The position numbers were made by a program, and so were the translations under genes. The notes under the pieces are model-generated. The model was not told the origin of the DNA, made no database searches, and saw only the letters and a program-made list of their open reading frames with translations. Below, piece by piece: positions 36,401-43,997 of a DNA stretch of 64,000 bases. The stretch covers positions 186,001 to 250,000 of the forward strand of contig NZ_JAUDRH010000001.1 in NCBI RefSeq assembly GCF_030381805.1, written 5' to 3'. The first letter of the stretch is position 1, and each line of letters begins with the position of its first letter. Source of the DNA: Chlorogloeopsis sp. ULAP01 (lineage in GTDB: Bacteria; Cyanobacteriota; Cyanobacteriia; Cyanobacteriales; Nostocaceae).

Positions 36401-36653
36401 TTTCATCAGTGTATTATCTCGCGTCAATCGTGGTAGCGTTGCCAAAAAGAGGATTTTTGCTTTTTTAGAAATGGAGGCACAAAAAAGCGAAGCAGCTGCA
36501 AAAGTTGTGGCAGAAATTATGATTCGACAGTCGGCAACAATGGCTATTGGAGATAAAGCAACGGCGATACAAATTATGTTGAAGATTCACAAAAATTATC
36601 CGCAATTGAATTTACCGATTCAGGTGAAACCAGTTGTGGATGTTAGAAATTAG
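33462..36653 (+). CDS. WGR-domain protein with HEAT-like repeats
   Basis: 1063 residues from the ATG at 33462 (MKLEKRTTLHFQEGSSDKVY). Residues about 1-85 are a WGR domain: SDKVYEVDLCQ, then VNFRYGRRGSKLKEGTKT, with the WGR position read as YGRRG. The remainder is a long alpha-helical solenoid with HEAT-like repeats (for example KRLANNQPSTWKLERAIWRA and TPLLLKLIGTGEPLRDYCIA). WGR domains occur in PARPs, where they contact DNA ends, and in MolR-type bacterial proteins of unknown function. The SWIM protein at 37206 on the same strand parallels the enterobacterial yeh/molR set. No AAA ATPase or VWA partner is in the window. Confidence 0.82.
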   Translation: MKLEKRTTLHFQEGSSDKVYEVDLCQVSEGRYVVNFRYGRRGSKLKEGTKTTQAVPLQEAQRVFNKLVEEKTKKGYRDVANTKGSVTPVDKPVEEKTVLDENPRKQAILKRLANNQPSTWKLERAIWRAGELKITEATPLLLKLIGTGEPLRDYCIAWALGWCGGTGAIPALIKLYQNASSPEFISRIAFEALLKLSDAETKAALQAEIIEFLPPELQRLARNGSTEGFKVELRTYLERSNYKGFAVLDKIYQIDNQYVRPALIDILCKAPFKPNYFQRLRHIFKMAEYRHDSEVFGILAYRLETERAMFSSESYTVRLTDGRHLSNSCWCYDPNTGRYEYGTTDSQIQEELKRSKSQIAYSSNTREYLLRRVWRTLKQLGEEGDAEYVKMAVGILLQYSDADAEKVWKSTFYRWERSNWTRVEFKRNWDAYAGYLTFNHILYENSPRYELKYNSKAWRCREGYKPGDPEPPTREEAFPELWEQHPEALLQLLLESDCQPVPCFAVKALRACHRFCASINIDAIIKLVNKPYEVTAQFGFELALLNYNPASPNKELILALINCLSERARTQACQWIEQQREFFLEDSNFITALVVSQQSDTRSFARRLLGASILSDSTSKILIGRIIAELIAFTPEVSPELAKEISETLVVCFPLQLRNLSLSVVNDLLAHPILEIQELGARILLNHATTAENLPPQIIESLLASSHESLRVLGIRLFGQLPDEKLIGEESDLILAMAVNAVEDIRNAIKPIICRLGASYPAFTVQIASDLIEILLTPEKHEGVHSYLVRLLREDLQGWMPSINKETTLNLLQVQSSAVQELGGLLLGANYQNWLSEFTTYEIVKLASHEILSVREAARQMFGQILNRLRTDPQEMLVAVRMLEAKWEDSREFAFKILTTEFSDREFTPEVLVSICDSVREEARRLGRDLLTRNFQAADGEEYLLKFSEHPSADMQLFTTNYLENYAVDNPERLRELTPFFISVLSRVNRGSVAKKRIFAFLEMEAQKSEAAAKVVAEIMIRQSATMAIGDKATAIQIMLKIHKNYPQLNLPIQVKPVVDVRN

Positions 36654-36782
36654 TTTTCATATCACTGTAAATGAAAAAACTCTGTCTAGCTCTAAAAATA
36701 TTCAGTTTGATGAACTATGGTCACGCTGATTGAAGCCTTTGAGTTTATACCAATCTCCTTTGAGGATGCAATTAATATTAAA

Positions 36783-36850
36783 AAAATAACCACAAAGGAC
36801 ACATTAGACGCGGAGCGGCTTCCCGTAAGGGTAGAACACAAAGGAGTAAA
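36783..36850. repeat. Dispersed ACCACAAAGGACAC repeat
   Basis: The block AACCACAAAGGACACATT, then AACACAAAGGAG after an insertion, is the inverse form of the CTTTGTGTCCTTTGTGGTT block at 39270-39301. Located in the 282-bp gap after the WGR gene; no other feature there. Confidence 0.6.
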
Positions 36851-36935
36851 TTGGTCTAATTAAGTGCAATTTTATATAGAGTTGATATTAGTTTGCTACG
36901 TATCAATAGTACATTTTAAATTTAGGAGATGAAGA

Positions 36936-37154
36936 ATGAAAGATTATCACATTAATATTTTCTACAGTGAAGAAGATGAAGGCTACATTGCTGATATACC
37001 TGACTTAAAATTCTGTTCTGCTTGGGGTGAAACACCAGAGGAAGCACTGCGTGAGGTAATGATTGCTAAAGCTGCTTGGCTGGAAGCTGCCAGTACTGAG
37101 GGTAAAGTTATTCCTCAGCCTAGATATCGACCAATAATTTATCAATTTAGCTAA
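36936..37154 (+). CDS. HicB-like protein without a HicA partner
   Basis: 72 residues. The sequence fits the HicB/UPF0150 N-terminal fold: INIFYSEEDEGYIADIPDLK, a Cys/Ala/Gly strand FCSAWGETPEEALREV and a helix AKAAWLEAA. Full HicB antitoxins usually carry a C-terminal DNA-binding domain, absent here, and no HicA toxin (a short double-stranded-RNA-binding-like protein) is encoded on either side. GGAGATG supports the start. It lies between the WGR and SWIM genes on the same strand, 50 bp from the latter. It is probably an orphan antitoxin-like protein. Confidence 0.8.
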   Translation: MKDYHINIFYSEEDEGYIADIPDLKFCSAWGETPEEALREVMIAKAAWLEAASTEGKVIPQPRYRPIIYQFS

Positions 37155-37205
37155 TTTTAAGCAAAAATACTTGTCAAAAATAATCAATAATTAATAACAA
37201 GAATT

Positions 37206-38846
37206 ATGGAATTTAACTACACATACAAAGGGAACACATCAGTAGTAGAACAAAGCGGAAACACGCAGATGTCATTCTCCCCAGACACAAAGCGCCCGCC
37301 TACATACTTTATTGGTGAACTGCGGCAAAACGTGGCATTTCGCGAAGCCATCAGCGCTTTACATGATGTTGTCGTTTCCGATTTACGATTTAAACCCAAA
37401 GATAAAACAGCTTACAAAGAATGGCGTGCCAAGCAAGAAGAAATTAACTGGGATTTAGTCATGGCAATGCGACAGGATGTCACTATTAAAATTAAGGCAC
37501 TGCAAGCAGAATTAAATCAATTAAATCAGCGCAGTTATGAACGCTTGCGCCCTTATTATCAAGCCAGAGAAGAATTTCGCCGTTTTGTTTGGCAAAAACA
37601 ACTAGACTTTTACTTTGTATTTGATCCAGTCATTACAGTTCATCCTGATGAAGTATTTTTTGAGTGCTTTAGTGTAGATGAATCAACTTACGGACGTTTA
37701 GGAGCAAGTTACGAAGTATTCAAAAATATTAGTGAATTTGCCTGCGGTACTACAAATGTTGATTATTCAGCAGCGCTTTATGATGAGTTTCAAAAGATCC
37801 GCAGTTATAAGACGACTCAATTGCAAGTAGATCCTTCTGGTTTTGAAGTTAAAACTACTAACGAAGAAGCTTATAAAGAAGTAAAAATAGATTTACCAGA
37901 TAGCTGGGTAAGAGGATTTTTACAAGTAAGTTCGGCGATGTGTTTACCCGCAACCCGATTTGATTTACACCCAATGGATATTCACAATATCTGTTTTGTA
38001 CTGCGTCGCCACAAAGAGAAAAAAGGGCCGCGCAGTATGCGCTATCATCTCAAACCAGGTGAACCTGTGCGGGTGGTGTTTGAACCCTGGGATATTGAAG
38101 TAGTTTGTCCGCGATCGCCCTACACTGGTTGCCAAGAACAAAGCATTCGCGTTTGGGGGCGTCGCCGCCTCCACATTCTCGAACGTCTTATTGCCGTTGC
38201 CAAAAAATTTACCGTTTACCTGCTAGGTACGGGTATGCCTTCCTTCTATGTCGCCGATTTAGGTGATATGTCTTTCACCCTTGGCTTATCGGGATGGACT
38301 GCCAACGATTGGGCTGGTGCTGGTAACTTTGACTTAATGGCACCCCGTGCCGATGTCGATGAATGGACGCAGAAAATTATTTTTGATGGGCTGCGGGAGA
38401 ATTGGTTAGAAACTGCGGATAGTTTGTCACAGCGCTTGAATTTGAGCCGCACGGCAGTGCTGGGAGCTTTAAGTGCTTACACTCAAGCAGGGCGTGTGAT
38501 TTATGACTTAAACAAAGAAGTGTATCGGGTGCGAGAACTCAGCCGCGAACCGTTACCAATGGAGAGATTACGCTTTGCCAACGAACGAGAAGAAAGCGCA
38601 ACCAGATTTTTGAGTCAAAATGCGGTACAGGTGACAGCAGTCAGCGAGAAAGATGGTGCTTTAACCGTGCAAGGTAGCATTCAAGACAAAGCAAAAACCT
38701 ACAATCCTGCTTTGACGATTGATAGAGACGAGCGTATAATCAACGCAGAATGTACTTGCAATTGGCATCAGCAAAATAAGCTGTACAAAGGCCCTTGCGA
38801 GCATATTCTGGCACTGCGAATGCAGCACGCCCGTCAGTATAGATAA
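37206..38846 (+). CDS. SWIM zinc-finger protein
   Basis: 546 residues. The C-terminus contains a SWIM-type zinc-binding pattern: Cys516-x-Cys518, then Cys531-x-His533 in KGPCEHILALRMQHA. The upstream region (about 60-510) has no recognised domain; segments such as YHLKPGEPVRVVFEPWDIEV and RPYYQAREEFRRFVW could be beta-rich. A winged-helix-like segment (SLSQRLNLSRTAVLGALSAY) near 400-430 suggests DNA binding. SWIM proteins appear in MuDR transposases, SNF2 ATPases and the bacterial YehQ-type group that neighbours WGR proteins. Function unknown. Confidence 0.8.
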   Translation: MEFNYTYKGNTSVVEQSGNTQMSFSPDTKRPPTYFIGELRQNVAFREAISALHDVVVSDLRFKPKDKTAYKEWRAKQEEINWDLVMAMRQDVTIKIKALQAELNQLNQRSYERLRPYYQAREEFRRFVWQKQLDFYFVFDPVITVHPDEVFFECFSVDESTYGRLGASYEVFKNISEFACGTTNVDYSAALYDEFQKIRSYKTTQLQVDPSGFEVKTTNEEAYKEVKIDLPDSWVRGFLQVSSAMCLPATRFDLHPMDIHNICFVLRRHKEKKGPRSMRYHLKPGEPVRVVFEPWDIEVVCPRSPYTGCQEQSIRVWGRRRLHILERLIAVAKKFTVYLLGTGMPSFYVADLGDMSFTLGLSGWTANDWAGAGNFDLMAPRADVDEWTQKIIFDGLRENWLETADSLSQRLNLSRTAVLGALSAYTQAGRVIYDLNKEVYRVRELSREPLPMERLRFANEREESATRFLSQNAVQVTAVSEKDGALTVQGSIQDKAKTYNPALTIDRDERIINAECTCNWHQQNKLYKGPCEHILALRMQHARQYR

Positions 38847-39520
38847 TCACGTGCTTTGAGTTGGTAAATAACCTTGCAATTCGGACGGTGCGATCGCCGT
38901 CCTTGCGTTCAGTCTCACCGCGCATCACTAGCCCGCTCTTGACTGTGCGGTCTTACGGGTACTGTAGGTATTCCGGTTTGACTCCCGTGAAGTGAATGAT
39001 CCTACAGTACCCGTGCCCGCTTGAGTTGAGCGATCTAGTCCTGAGGGATTTACGAAGGGTAACTAACACTTCAAAGTGCGTGATTTTTTATTGTCAATTA
39101 TTTATACTTAAGTAATTCCCATCAAGTCGGACTGTCGATTGTCATTAATATAGCAGTTGCCAGGTAGCATAGAACATTAACTGATGATACAATCCGGACA
39201 CCACAAGAATTTCAAAGCTGTTACACCATTTCTCTATGAACTTGCACTTAATGAGTACCAACTTCTTCCTTTGTGTCCTTTGTGTCCTTTGTGGTTAGTT
39301 TTTTAATATTTAGTGCATTTTTCAAGAGAATTGATATTAATAGCTCCCTACTATATTCCTCCTCCTCTCCGCGTCAACCTCAACTAAGAGTATTCAATCG
39401 AACTCGATATAAGTAAGTGGACATAATTAAACGTAAAATGCTTATCGCCAAAAACTAGATATAATAAGCTTTTTACCTTCTGCCTTCTGCCTCCTGCCTT
39501 CTGCCTTCTACTTAACTCCC
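38847..39520. other. Intergenic region with a strong inverted repeat and dispersed repeats
   Basis: No gene is seen in these 674 bp. Perfect 14-bp inverted arms ACGGGTACTGTAGG (38955-38968) and CCTACAGTACCCGT (39001-39014) enclose 32 bp, and the flanks are unusually GC-rich for this genome (38880-39060), with the related words AGCCCGCTCTTGA and TGCCCGCTTGAG on either side. Further on are a CTTTGTGTCCTTTGTG block (39270-39301) and a CTTCTGC tandem heptamer (39476-39513). The GC-rich structure may be a non-coding RNA or the end of a lost mobile element. Confidence 0.5.
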
Positions 39521-40315
39521 ATGTTTTTGTATCTCTCTAAGTTGCTGCCGCTATTTTTTTATCCATTAGGGCTAGCTTGTTTGTGTTTGCTGGTAGCACT
39601 ATTCATGTTGTGGAAACGTCCCCGCATAGCTGCGGTTGCAATTGGGCTGGCGCTAACTGTTTTATTACTTAGCAGTAATGTCTGGATAGCAAGCTTACTG
39701 GTACGATCGCTAGAGTGGCAATACCTTCCACTCGCGGAAATACCAAATGCAGAAGCAATTGTTGTATTAGGTGGAGCAACAAAATCGGCTCTACCGCCAC
39801 GACCTGGTGTAGACTTAAACGATCGTGGCGATCGCGTAATTTATGCCGCTCAACTTTATCGGCAACAGAAAGCACCTATTATTATTCTCAGTGGTGGTCG
39901 CATCGATTGGCAGGACAGTATCAACGCCTCAGAATCACAGGATATGGCTGCAATCCTCACATCAATTGGCATACCCCCAGCAGCAATCATTGAAGAATCA
40001 GAATCTCTGAACACTTATCAAAATGCAGTCAATGTGAGAAAAATACTTGAATCTCGTGGTATTCGCCGCATTTTATTGGTAACTTCAGCCATGCATATGC
40101 CGCGCTCAATTCTTATCTTTAAGCGTCAGGGGATTGACGCTATTCCTGCACCCACAGACTATACTATTACCTACAAAGAATTTGCCGGGCTTGCCAGCAC
40201 TCCCAAAGCCGCACTCCTAAATTTGTTCCCAGATAGCAATAACCTACAAAATTTTACAGCTGCTCTCAAAGAGTACGTTGGTATTTTTGTGTATCGCTTA
40301 CGGGGCTGGTTATAA
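39521..40315 (+). CDS. YdcF/DUF218 family membrane protein
   Basis: 264 residues. Two N-terminal hydrophobic helices (about 8-31 and 34-60) precede a DUF218 domain: EAIVVLGGATKSALPPRPG, the conserved APIIILSGGRIDWQDS, the ESESLNTYQNA motif and ILLVTSAMHMPRSILIF. Related proteins are E. coli ElyC/YcbC, needed for envelope peptidoglycan maintenance, and YdcF. Enzymatic activity has not been established for the group. The start ATG at 39521 follows the CTTCTGC repeat array, so the promoter must lie in or before it. Confidence 0.88.
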   Translation: MFLYLSKLLPLFFYPLGLACLCLLVALFMLWKRPRIAAVAIGLALTVLLLSSNVWIASLLVRSLEWQYLPLAEIPNAEAIVVLGGATKSALPPRPGVDLNDRGDRVIYAAQLYRQQKAPIIILSGGRIDWQDSINASESQDMAAILTSIGIPPAAIIEESESLNTYQNAVNVRKILESRGIRRILLVTSAMHMPRSILIFKRQGIDAIPAPTDYTITYKEFAGLASTPKAALLNLFPDSNNLQNFTAALKEYVGIFVYRLRGWL

Positions 40316-40389
40316 ACAATAGTTGTAATAATAGATGAGGAGTTAGACTGTGACTCCTAACTTTTTTATTCCTAACTTGCGACTTGGTT

Positions 40390-40614
40390 ATGTCAAAAGA
40401 CTTACCGCTTATTATCCCTTCGCCTCAACCCCAAGTTGAAGAAAGTTTTGCCGCCTACCAAACCACTCACCAATTTTATCAGGAAGTTCAAGTGCGCTCA
40501 GAGCATCAACAATTTTGTGAATGGTACCACACAACAGCAGAACGGCATCGTCAAGAACTAAAAAGGATGCGCGGCGAATTGAATATTATGCAGTTTTTTC
40601 TTCGCCGCCAATGA
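40390..40614 (+). CDS. Small conserved-looking protein of unknown function
   Basis: 74 residues from the ATG at 40390. Polar, with Gln, His and Arg abundance and a Trp-Tyr motif: EVQVRSEHQQFCEWYHTTAE then RHRQELKRMRGELNIMQFF. It is likely alpha-helical in its second half. I believe similar short proteins occur in filamentous cyanobacteria but know no function. It follows the YdcF gene by 74 bp and converges with ftrV with a 5-bp gap. Confidence 0.6.
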   Translation: MSKDLPLIIPSPQPQVEESFAAYQTTHQFYQEVQVRSEHQQFCEWYHTTAERHRQELKRMRGELNIMQFFLRRQ

Positions 40615-40619
40615 GGGAT

Positions 40620-40892
40620 TTAGATGATTTCTAACTCATTTTCACGGAAGTGAGCTTTAAATTTTTTACTAAACTGAACCAAAACTGGCAAGTTTGCACT
40701 AACAGGTCTATCATGCCATTGAGTCACAATATCCACCACTTCCCCCTCTGTACCTTTGAGGTCAAAAGCATTACCACGATGCTCAGGATGATGGTAAACT
40801 ACTACGGATTCTTTAACGCGGACGCGATCGCCTTTTTTCATAACTACATTTACACCTAGCTTCTGCTTTTCCACAAGTGTCTCCACAGCCAT
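40620..40892 (-). CDS. ftrV: Ferredoxin-thioredoxin reductase, variable chain
   Basis: 90 residues. The core from the internal Met at residue 18 matches FtrV: KGDRVRVKESVVVYHHPEHR, FDLKGTEGEVVDIVTQW and KFKAHFRENELEII at the C-terminus. The N-terminal 17 residues exceed the usual 73-75-residue form, so translation may start at 40841 instead. FtrV is the SH3-like alpha subunit of the heterodimeric FTR, which passes electrons from photosynthetic ferredoxin to thioredoxins. The catalytic chain gene (ftrC) is not in the window. Confidence 0.93.
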   Translation of the reverse strand: MAVETLVEKQKLGVNVVMKKGDRVRVKESVVVYHHPEHRGNAFDLKGTEGEVVDIVTQWHDRPVSANLPVLVQFSKKFKAHFRENELEII

Positions 40893-40998
40893 CCCTCACT
40901 GAACTTGCTTCATAAAAAATAGACTGCTTGCAAAAGTCGCTGTTGGCTTCTAGGTGGTATCAGGACATAGTTTATGCCTGCGCACCTGCCAGACAAAT

Positions 40999-41020
40999 AA
41001 AGCCTGCCCATGCAGGCTTT
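40999..41020. terminator. Perfect 9-bp-stem hairpin upstream of ftrV
   Basis: AAAGCCTGC and GCAGGCTTT with a four-base loop. It is symmetrical with flanking A and T runs, the form of a bidirectional intrinsic terminator. It lies 106 bp upstream of ftrV, where no annotated gene ends, so it may stop an unannotated transcript or protect ftrV from read-through. Confidence 0.5.
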
Positions 41021-41432
41021 CATATACCTTCTTCCTCAAATCCTCATCTGTTATTTTGAACTCAAAAATAGAGACGAAACAGACGAGGTAATCTCAGAGT
41101 TGCCCAGTACTTTGGCAAGATGTCTAACTTTCTTATCTTCACTCTAGTTGTTCCCTTGGTCAACTCTTTCGCCAACTCTCTCAATATAAAATCAAGCAAA
41201 CCAGCTAGCGCAAAGAGAAAATTCCTGACACTGATGCGTCAAAATTTCTATCAGGCTAAGGTGGTTTAACCCCTAAGTAGTGCGATTTGACTAAGGAAAA
41301 CGTCACATTAGGTTTAAGCAGAGGAATTGGATGAGATTATTTTATGGAATTTATTATAAATTGACACTACATGATAGCTAGTTGCCTTGTCTCTATCAAT
41401 TTTCAAACCTAAAGCCATTCTCACTTCGTTCT

Positions 41433-41693
41433 ATGTCTCAATCTGCAATTACAGTTACCGTCAAATTATTCGCTGCCTATCAAGAGGCTTATCAAGTGCC
41501 GGAACTAGTATTGGAATTGCCACCGGAATCACCAGTTGCTGCTGTACGCGATCGCCTAATTACTGAACACCCCGAACTCAAGCAATGGAGCGATGTCACC
41601 CGTTTTGGGGTTAACTTAACATTTGTTGAAGGAGATACAATCCTAAAGGACGGTGACGAAGTAGTCTTAATCCCACCAGTTAGTGGCGGTTAG
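41433..41693 (+). CDS. moaD: MoaD/ThiS-family sulfur carrier protein
   Basis: 86 residues from the ATG at 41433; a TTG-started extension from 41382 has no family support. Ubiquitin-like fold with TVTVKLFAAYQEAY at the start and the diagnostic C-terminal PPVSGG, whose terminal Gly is adenylated and thiocarboxylated. In MoaD the thiocarboxylate supplies the dithiolene sulfur of molybdopterin; related proteins donate sulfur in thiamine or cysteine synthesis. Without moaE, moeB or thrC beside it, MoaD is the best but not the only reading. Confidence 0.8.
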   Translation: MSQSAITVTVKLFAAYQEAYQVPELVLELPPESPVAAVRDRLITEHPELKQWSDVTRFGVNLTFVEGDTILKDGDEVVLIPPVSGG

Positions 41694-42532
41694 TCACTTC
41701 CAACAAAAAAGCTCCCATGAGTGAGAGCTTCAATTCGGGATATAGATTCGTCATGTAGTAGTAACTAATAAATTTTTACTATAGATTTATGACAAGAGTT
41801 TGTCACTGGTATGTTGGTGTTGTGACTATCAAAAAGTAAACACCTACTCCTATCCATCACCACATACATAGACTTAATAACTGTATAAATTACACTAACT
41901 TACTAGTCTAGTTTGGTAATGAGATTACTACGATGCCAGCGAAGTAATCGCATCAAGTTAGCTTGCTCTTTTTGGCAAGACAGAATTCATTAGAACTAGA
42001 ACAATAGCTTGCACAAGTTCTTAGTATGACTTTCATTAAATTTGTCTCAAACCTTTGTATAAAATATCTGCTATCCATAACTTTAACTCTGTACAAATGA
42101 ATACTATTCAATTAGAAAAACAAAAACTTTTGAACTTTTTTCTCTGCGAATTGGCTCACTCACTTGAATTTTATAAGTAATTTTCATGAAAAAACATATT
42201 GTCGACCGAGTAAGGGGAGTTAATATATTGCATTTTAAATGATTACCATGTAAAATAACAGAATAATAACAAACAACAAAATATCGACCGACATTTTGTA
42301 GATGCTGAGACAAATTGAATGAATCCGTGGCAGCGTGTTGTAACAGAATCGAAACAAAGTATTTGGCAAATCACCAATAGGGTAAGGGTGGTGTTAGCTT
42401 ACTGAATATCCGTTAGGGTTTTCTCTAAGGCTTGCTTATAACTTTGGTGCGGTTTCGGCAGTCTCTAGAAATAGTGACATCGGTGTTGAAGTAGTGAAAC
42501 AGCAAACTAGTAATGAAGGAGTTGGTTCAGAC
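41694..42532. other. Long intergenic region with a hairpin facing the minus strand
   Basis: About 840 bp with no supported gene. The stem AAGCTC/GAGCTT at 41709-41730 is followed on the minus strand by a run of T (AAAAAA at 41705-41710 on the plus strand), so it looks like an intrinsic terminator for transcripts coming from the right. No protein gene is seen there; a minus-strand frame at 42104-42313 has no family features. A small antisense or regulatory RNA is possible. Confidence 0.45.
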
Positions 42533-42796
42533 ATGGCTATAAATCAGCTCGCTCATAAGCGAGTTCGCATCAGAATTCCGAGAGACTATCATCAAGAACC
42601 AGTGATTTCTCGTTTAGTTTCCGACTTTGGTTTGACTGTTAACATCGCAGCTGCTATTCTCGGCGCTAATGCAGTTGGTGATGGTTGGTTTGACCTAGAT
42701 CTACAGGGAACCAAAGAACAAATTCAAAATGGACTAACTTACTTTAAAGACTTGAAATTAGAAACTTGGGATGAAACCAACGTCGGCAGCTGGTAA
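42533..42796 (+). CDS. NIL-domain protein 1
   Basis: 87 residues from the ATG at 42533, preceded by AAGGAG eleven bases upstream (a GTG at 42494 would add 13 residues). It is a single NIL domain: VRIRIPRDYHQEPVISRLVS, then the DFGLTVNIAAAILG core with the AxI-L pattern, and GDGWFDLDLQGTKEQIQNGL. NIL domains form the C-terminal regulatory, substrate-binding part of MetN-type ABC ATPases and also stand alone. Here there is no ATPase fusion. First of three consecutive NIL genes on this strand. Confidence 0.85.
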   Translation: MAINQLAHKRVRIRIPRDYHQEPVISRLVSDFGLTVNIAAAILGANAVGDGWFDLDLQGTKEQIQNGLTYFKDLKLETWDETNVGSW

Positions 42797-42922
42797 AGCT
42801 AGTTATTTAACAAAATTCAGTAGAAATACACGTTTTTTGCGTTGTGATTGTCAGTAGTTAGTAGCAATTACTAGCTACTGTACAAGCTAGTAGTCTATTT
42901 CATCCGAAAAATAATCGGTGCT

Positions 42923-43525
42923 ATGACTAACTTTAAATCTGCGAAAATAGCTCCAATCCATACCCGCATTCGAGTGCCTCAGCACTATCACAGACAACCA
43001 GTAATTTCTCGATTGATATCTCGCTATAACCTAACTGTCAATATCAAAGCAGCATCTCTCATCGCAGATGATAACAACTGTGGTTGGTTTGACTTAGAAC
43101 TTCAGGGTAAGCCAGAACAAGTGGTAAATAGTCTTTCTTACCTGCAAGGATTAGGTGTAGATTTGATGCAAGTAGCGATCGCAGGTAACATCCAGCCAGA
43201 TCAAGACTCACACCCCTTTCCCATTTCAGGCAGCAGTTTCGCTACGGGTGAACCGAAAGCATTGATAAGCGGATGGGAAACTCAAATCTACCCCCAAATT
43301 TCTAACACTCAAACCAATCGAATACGTTTGCAACTGTGCATCTCGAAAAACCACTACCAAAAACCTGTGATTTCTGAATTAGTTTCTAGCTATGGAGTCA
43401 CAGTTAATATTACAGGTGCGCTATTAAAGCCAGATGTCCCAGATGACGGATGGTTTGACATAGAACTGTGGGGTAGATCGGAGCAACTTTTTTCTAGCTG
43501 GAATTACCTACAAAAATTTTTATAA
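42923..43525 (+). CDS. NIL-domain protein 2, two NIL domains
   Basis: 200 residues with two NIL domains (about 8-75 and 128-198) joined by a polar linker. Each copy keeps the pattern RIRVPQHYHRQPVISRLIS / RLQLCISKNHYQKPVISELV, then a core NLTVNIKAASLIA / GVTVNITGALLKP and a GWFDLEL / GWFDIEL strand. Duplication within one gene next to two single-domain genes indicates local expansion. Function is unknown; a small-molecule sensor of the ACT-like fold is plausible. Confidence 0.85.
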   Translation: MTNFKSAKIAPIHTRIRVPQHYHRQPVISRLISRYNLTVNIKAASLIADDNNCGWFDLELQGKPEQVVNSLSYLQGLGVDLMQVAIAGNIQPDQDSHPFPISGSSFATGEPKALISGWETQIYPQISNTQTNRIRLQLCISKNHYQKPVISELVSSYGVTVNITGALLKPDVPDDGWFDIELWGRSEQLFSSWNYLQKFL

Positions 43526-43640
43526 GTTTTAATAGATGAATAGAGATGAGTAAAAGCAGCGCTTAATTTTTCTCAAGTTTTTTATTTACAAATTTATTTC
43601 TAAAGTAACAATATTATTAGTAAGATTAGACAAAACCAAA

Positions 43641-43937
43641 ATGTCTTTGGTACCATCTACATCAGAAATAAACAATAAAACTCAAGTTCGTCTGCGCCTT
43701 TATATTCCATCAATTTATCAGCATCAACCTGTTATTTGTCAGCTGATTTCCAGATATAATTTAATTGTGAATATTACTGGAGCAAAGTTGGGAAAACATA
43801 CAGGCGGAGAGGGATATTTTGATGTTGATATTAAGGGAGCATTATCACAAATCTCTCTTGCTCTTGTTTATTTAGAATCTCTCAATATCATAATCAAAGG
43901 AAAACCCAATACCGACGGAGATAGCTGGTATTGTTAG
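43641..43937 (+). CDS. NIL-domain protein 3
   Basis: 98 residues, a single NIL domain: VRLRLYIPSIYQHQPVICQL, RYNLIVNITGAKLG, and GEGYFDVDIKGALSQISLAL. It converges with the Crp-family gene with a 60-bp gap. The three NIL genes contain four domains in total, with gaps of 126 and 115 bp, so they could be one transcript or several. Confidence 0.85.
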   Translation: MSLVPSTSEINNKTQVRLRLYIPSIYQHQPVICQLISRYNLIVNITGAKLGKHTGGEGYFDVDIKGALSQISLALVYLESLNIIIKGKPNTDGDSWYC

Positions 43938-43997
43938 CAGATTAGTGGTTAATAATTAATCGTTCAATATTATTAGCAATTAACTATTAATTATTAA

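Noticed and set aside
38740..38928. Minus-strand frame at the end of the SWIM gene
   Set aside because: It is antisense to the conserved zinc-binding end and has no family match.
38847..39060. TnpB-associated RNA or IS200/IS605 end
   Set aside because: The inverted repeat suggested it, but no TnpA or TnpB coding remnant could be read on either strand.
42104..42313. Minus-strand frame of 69 codons in the gap before the NIL genes
   Set aside because: It has no family features and mixed composition, and the region is AT-rich non-coding sequence.
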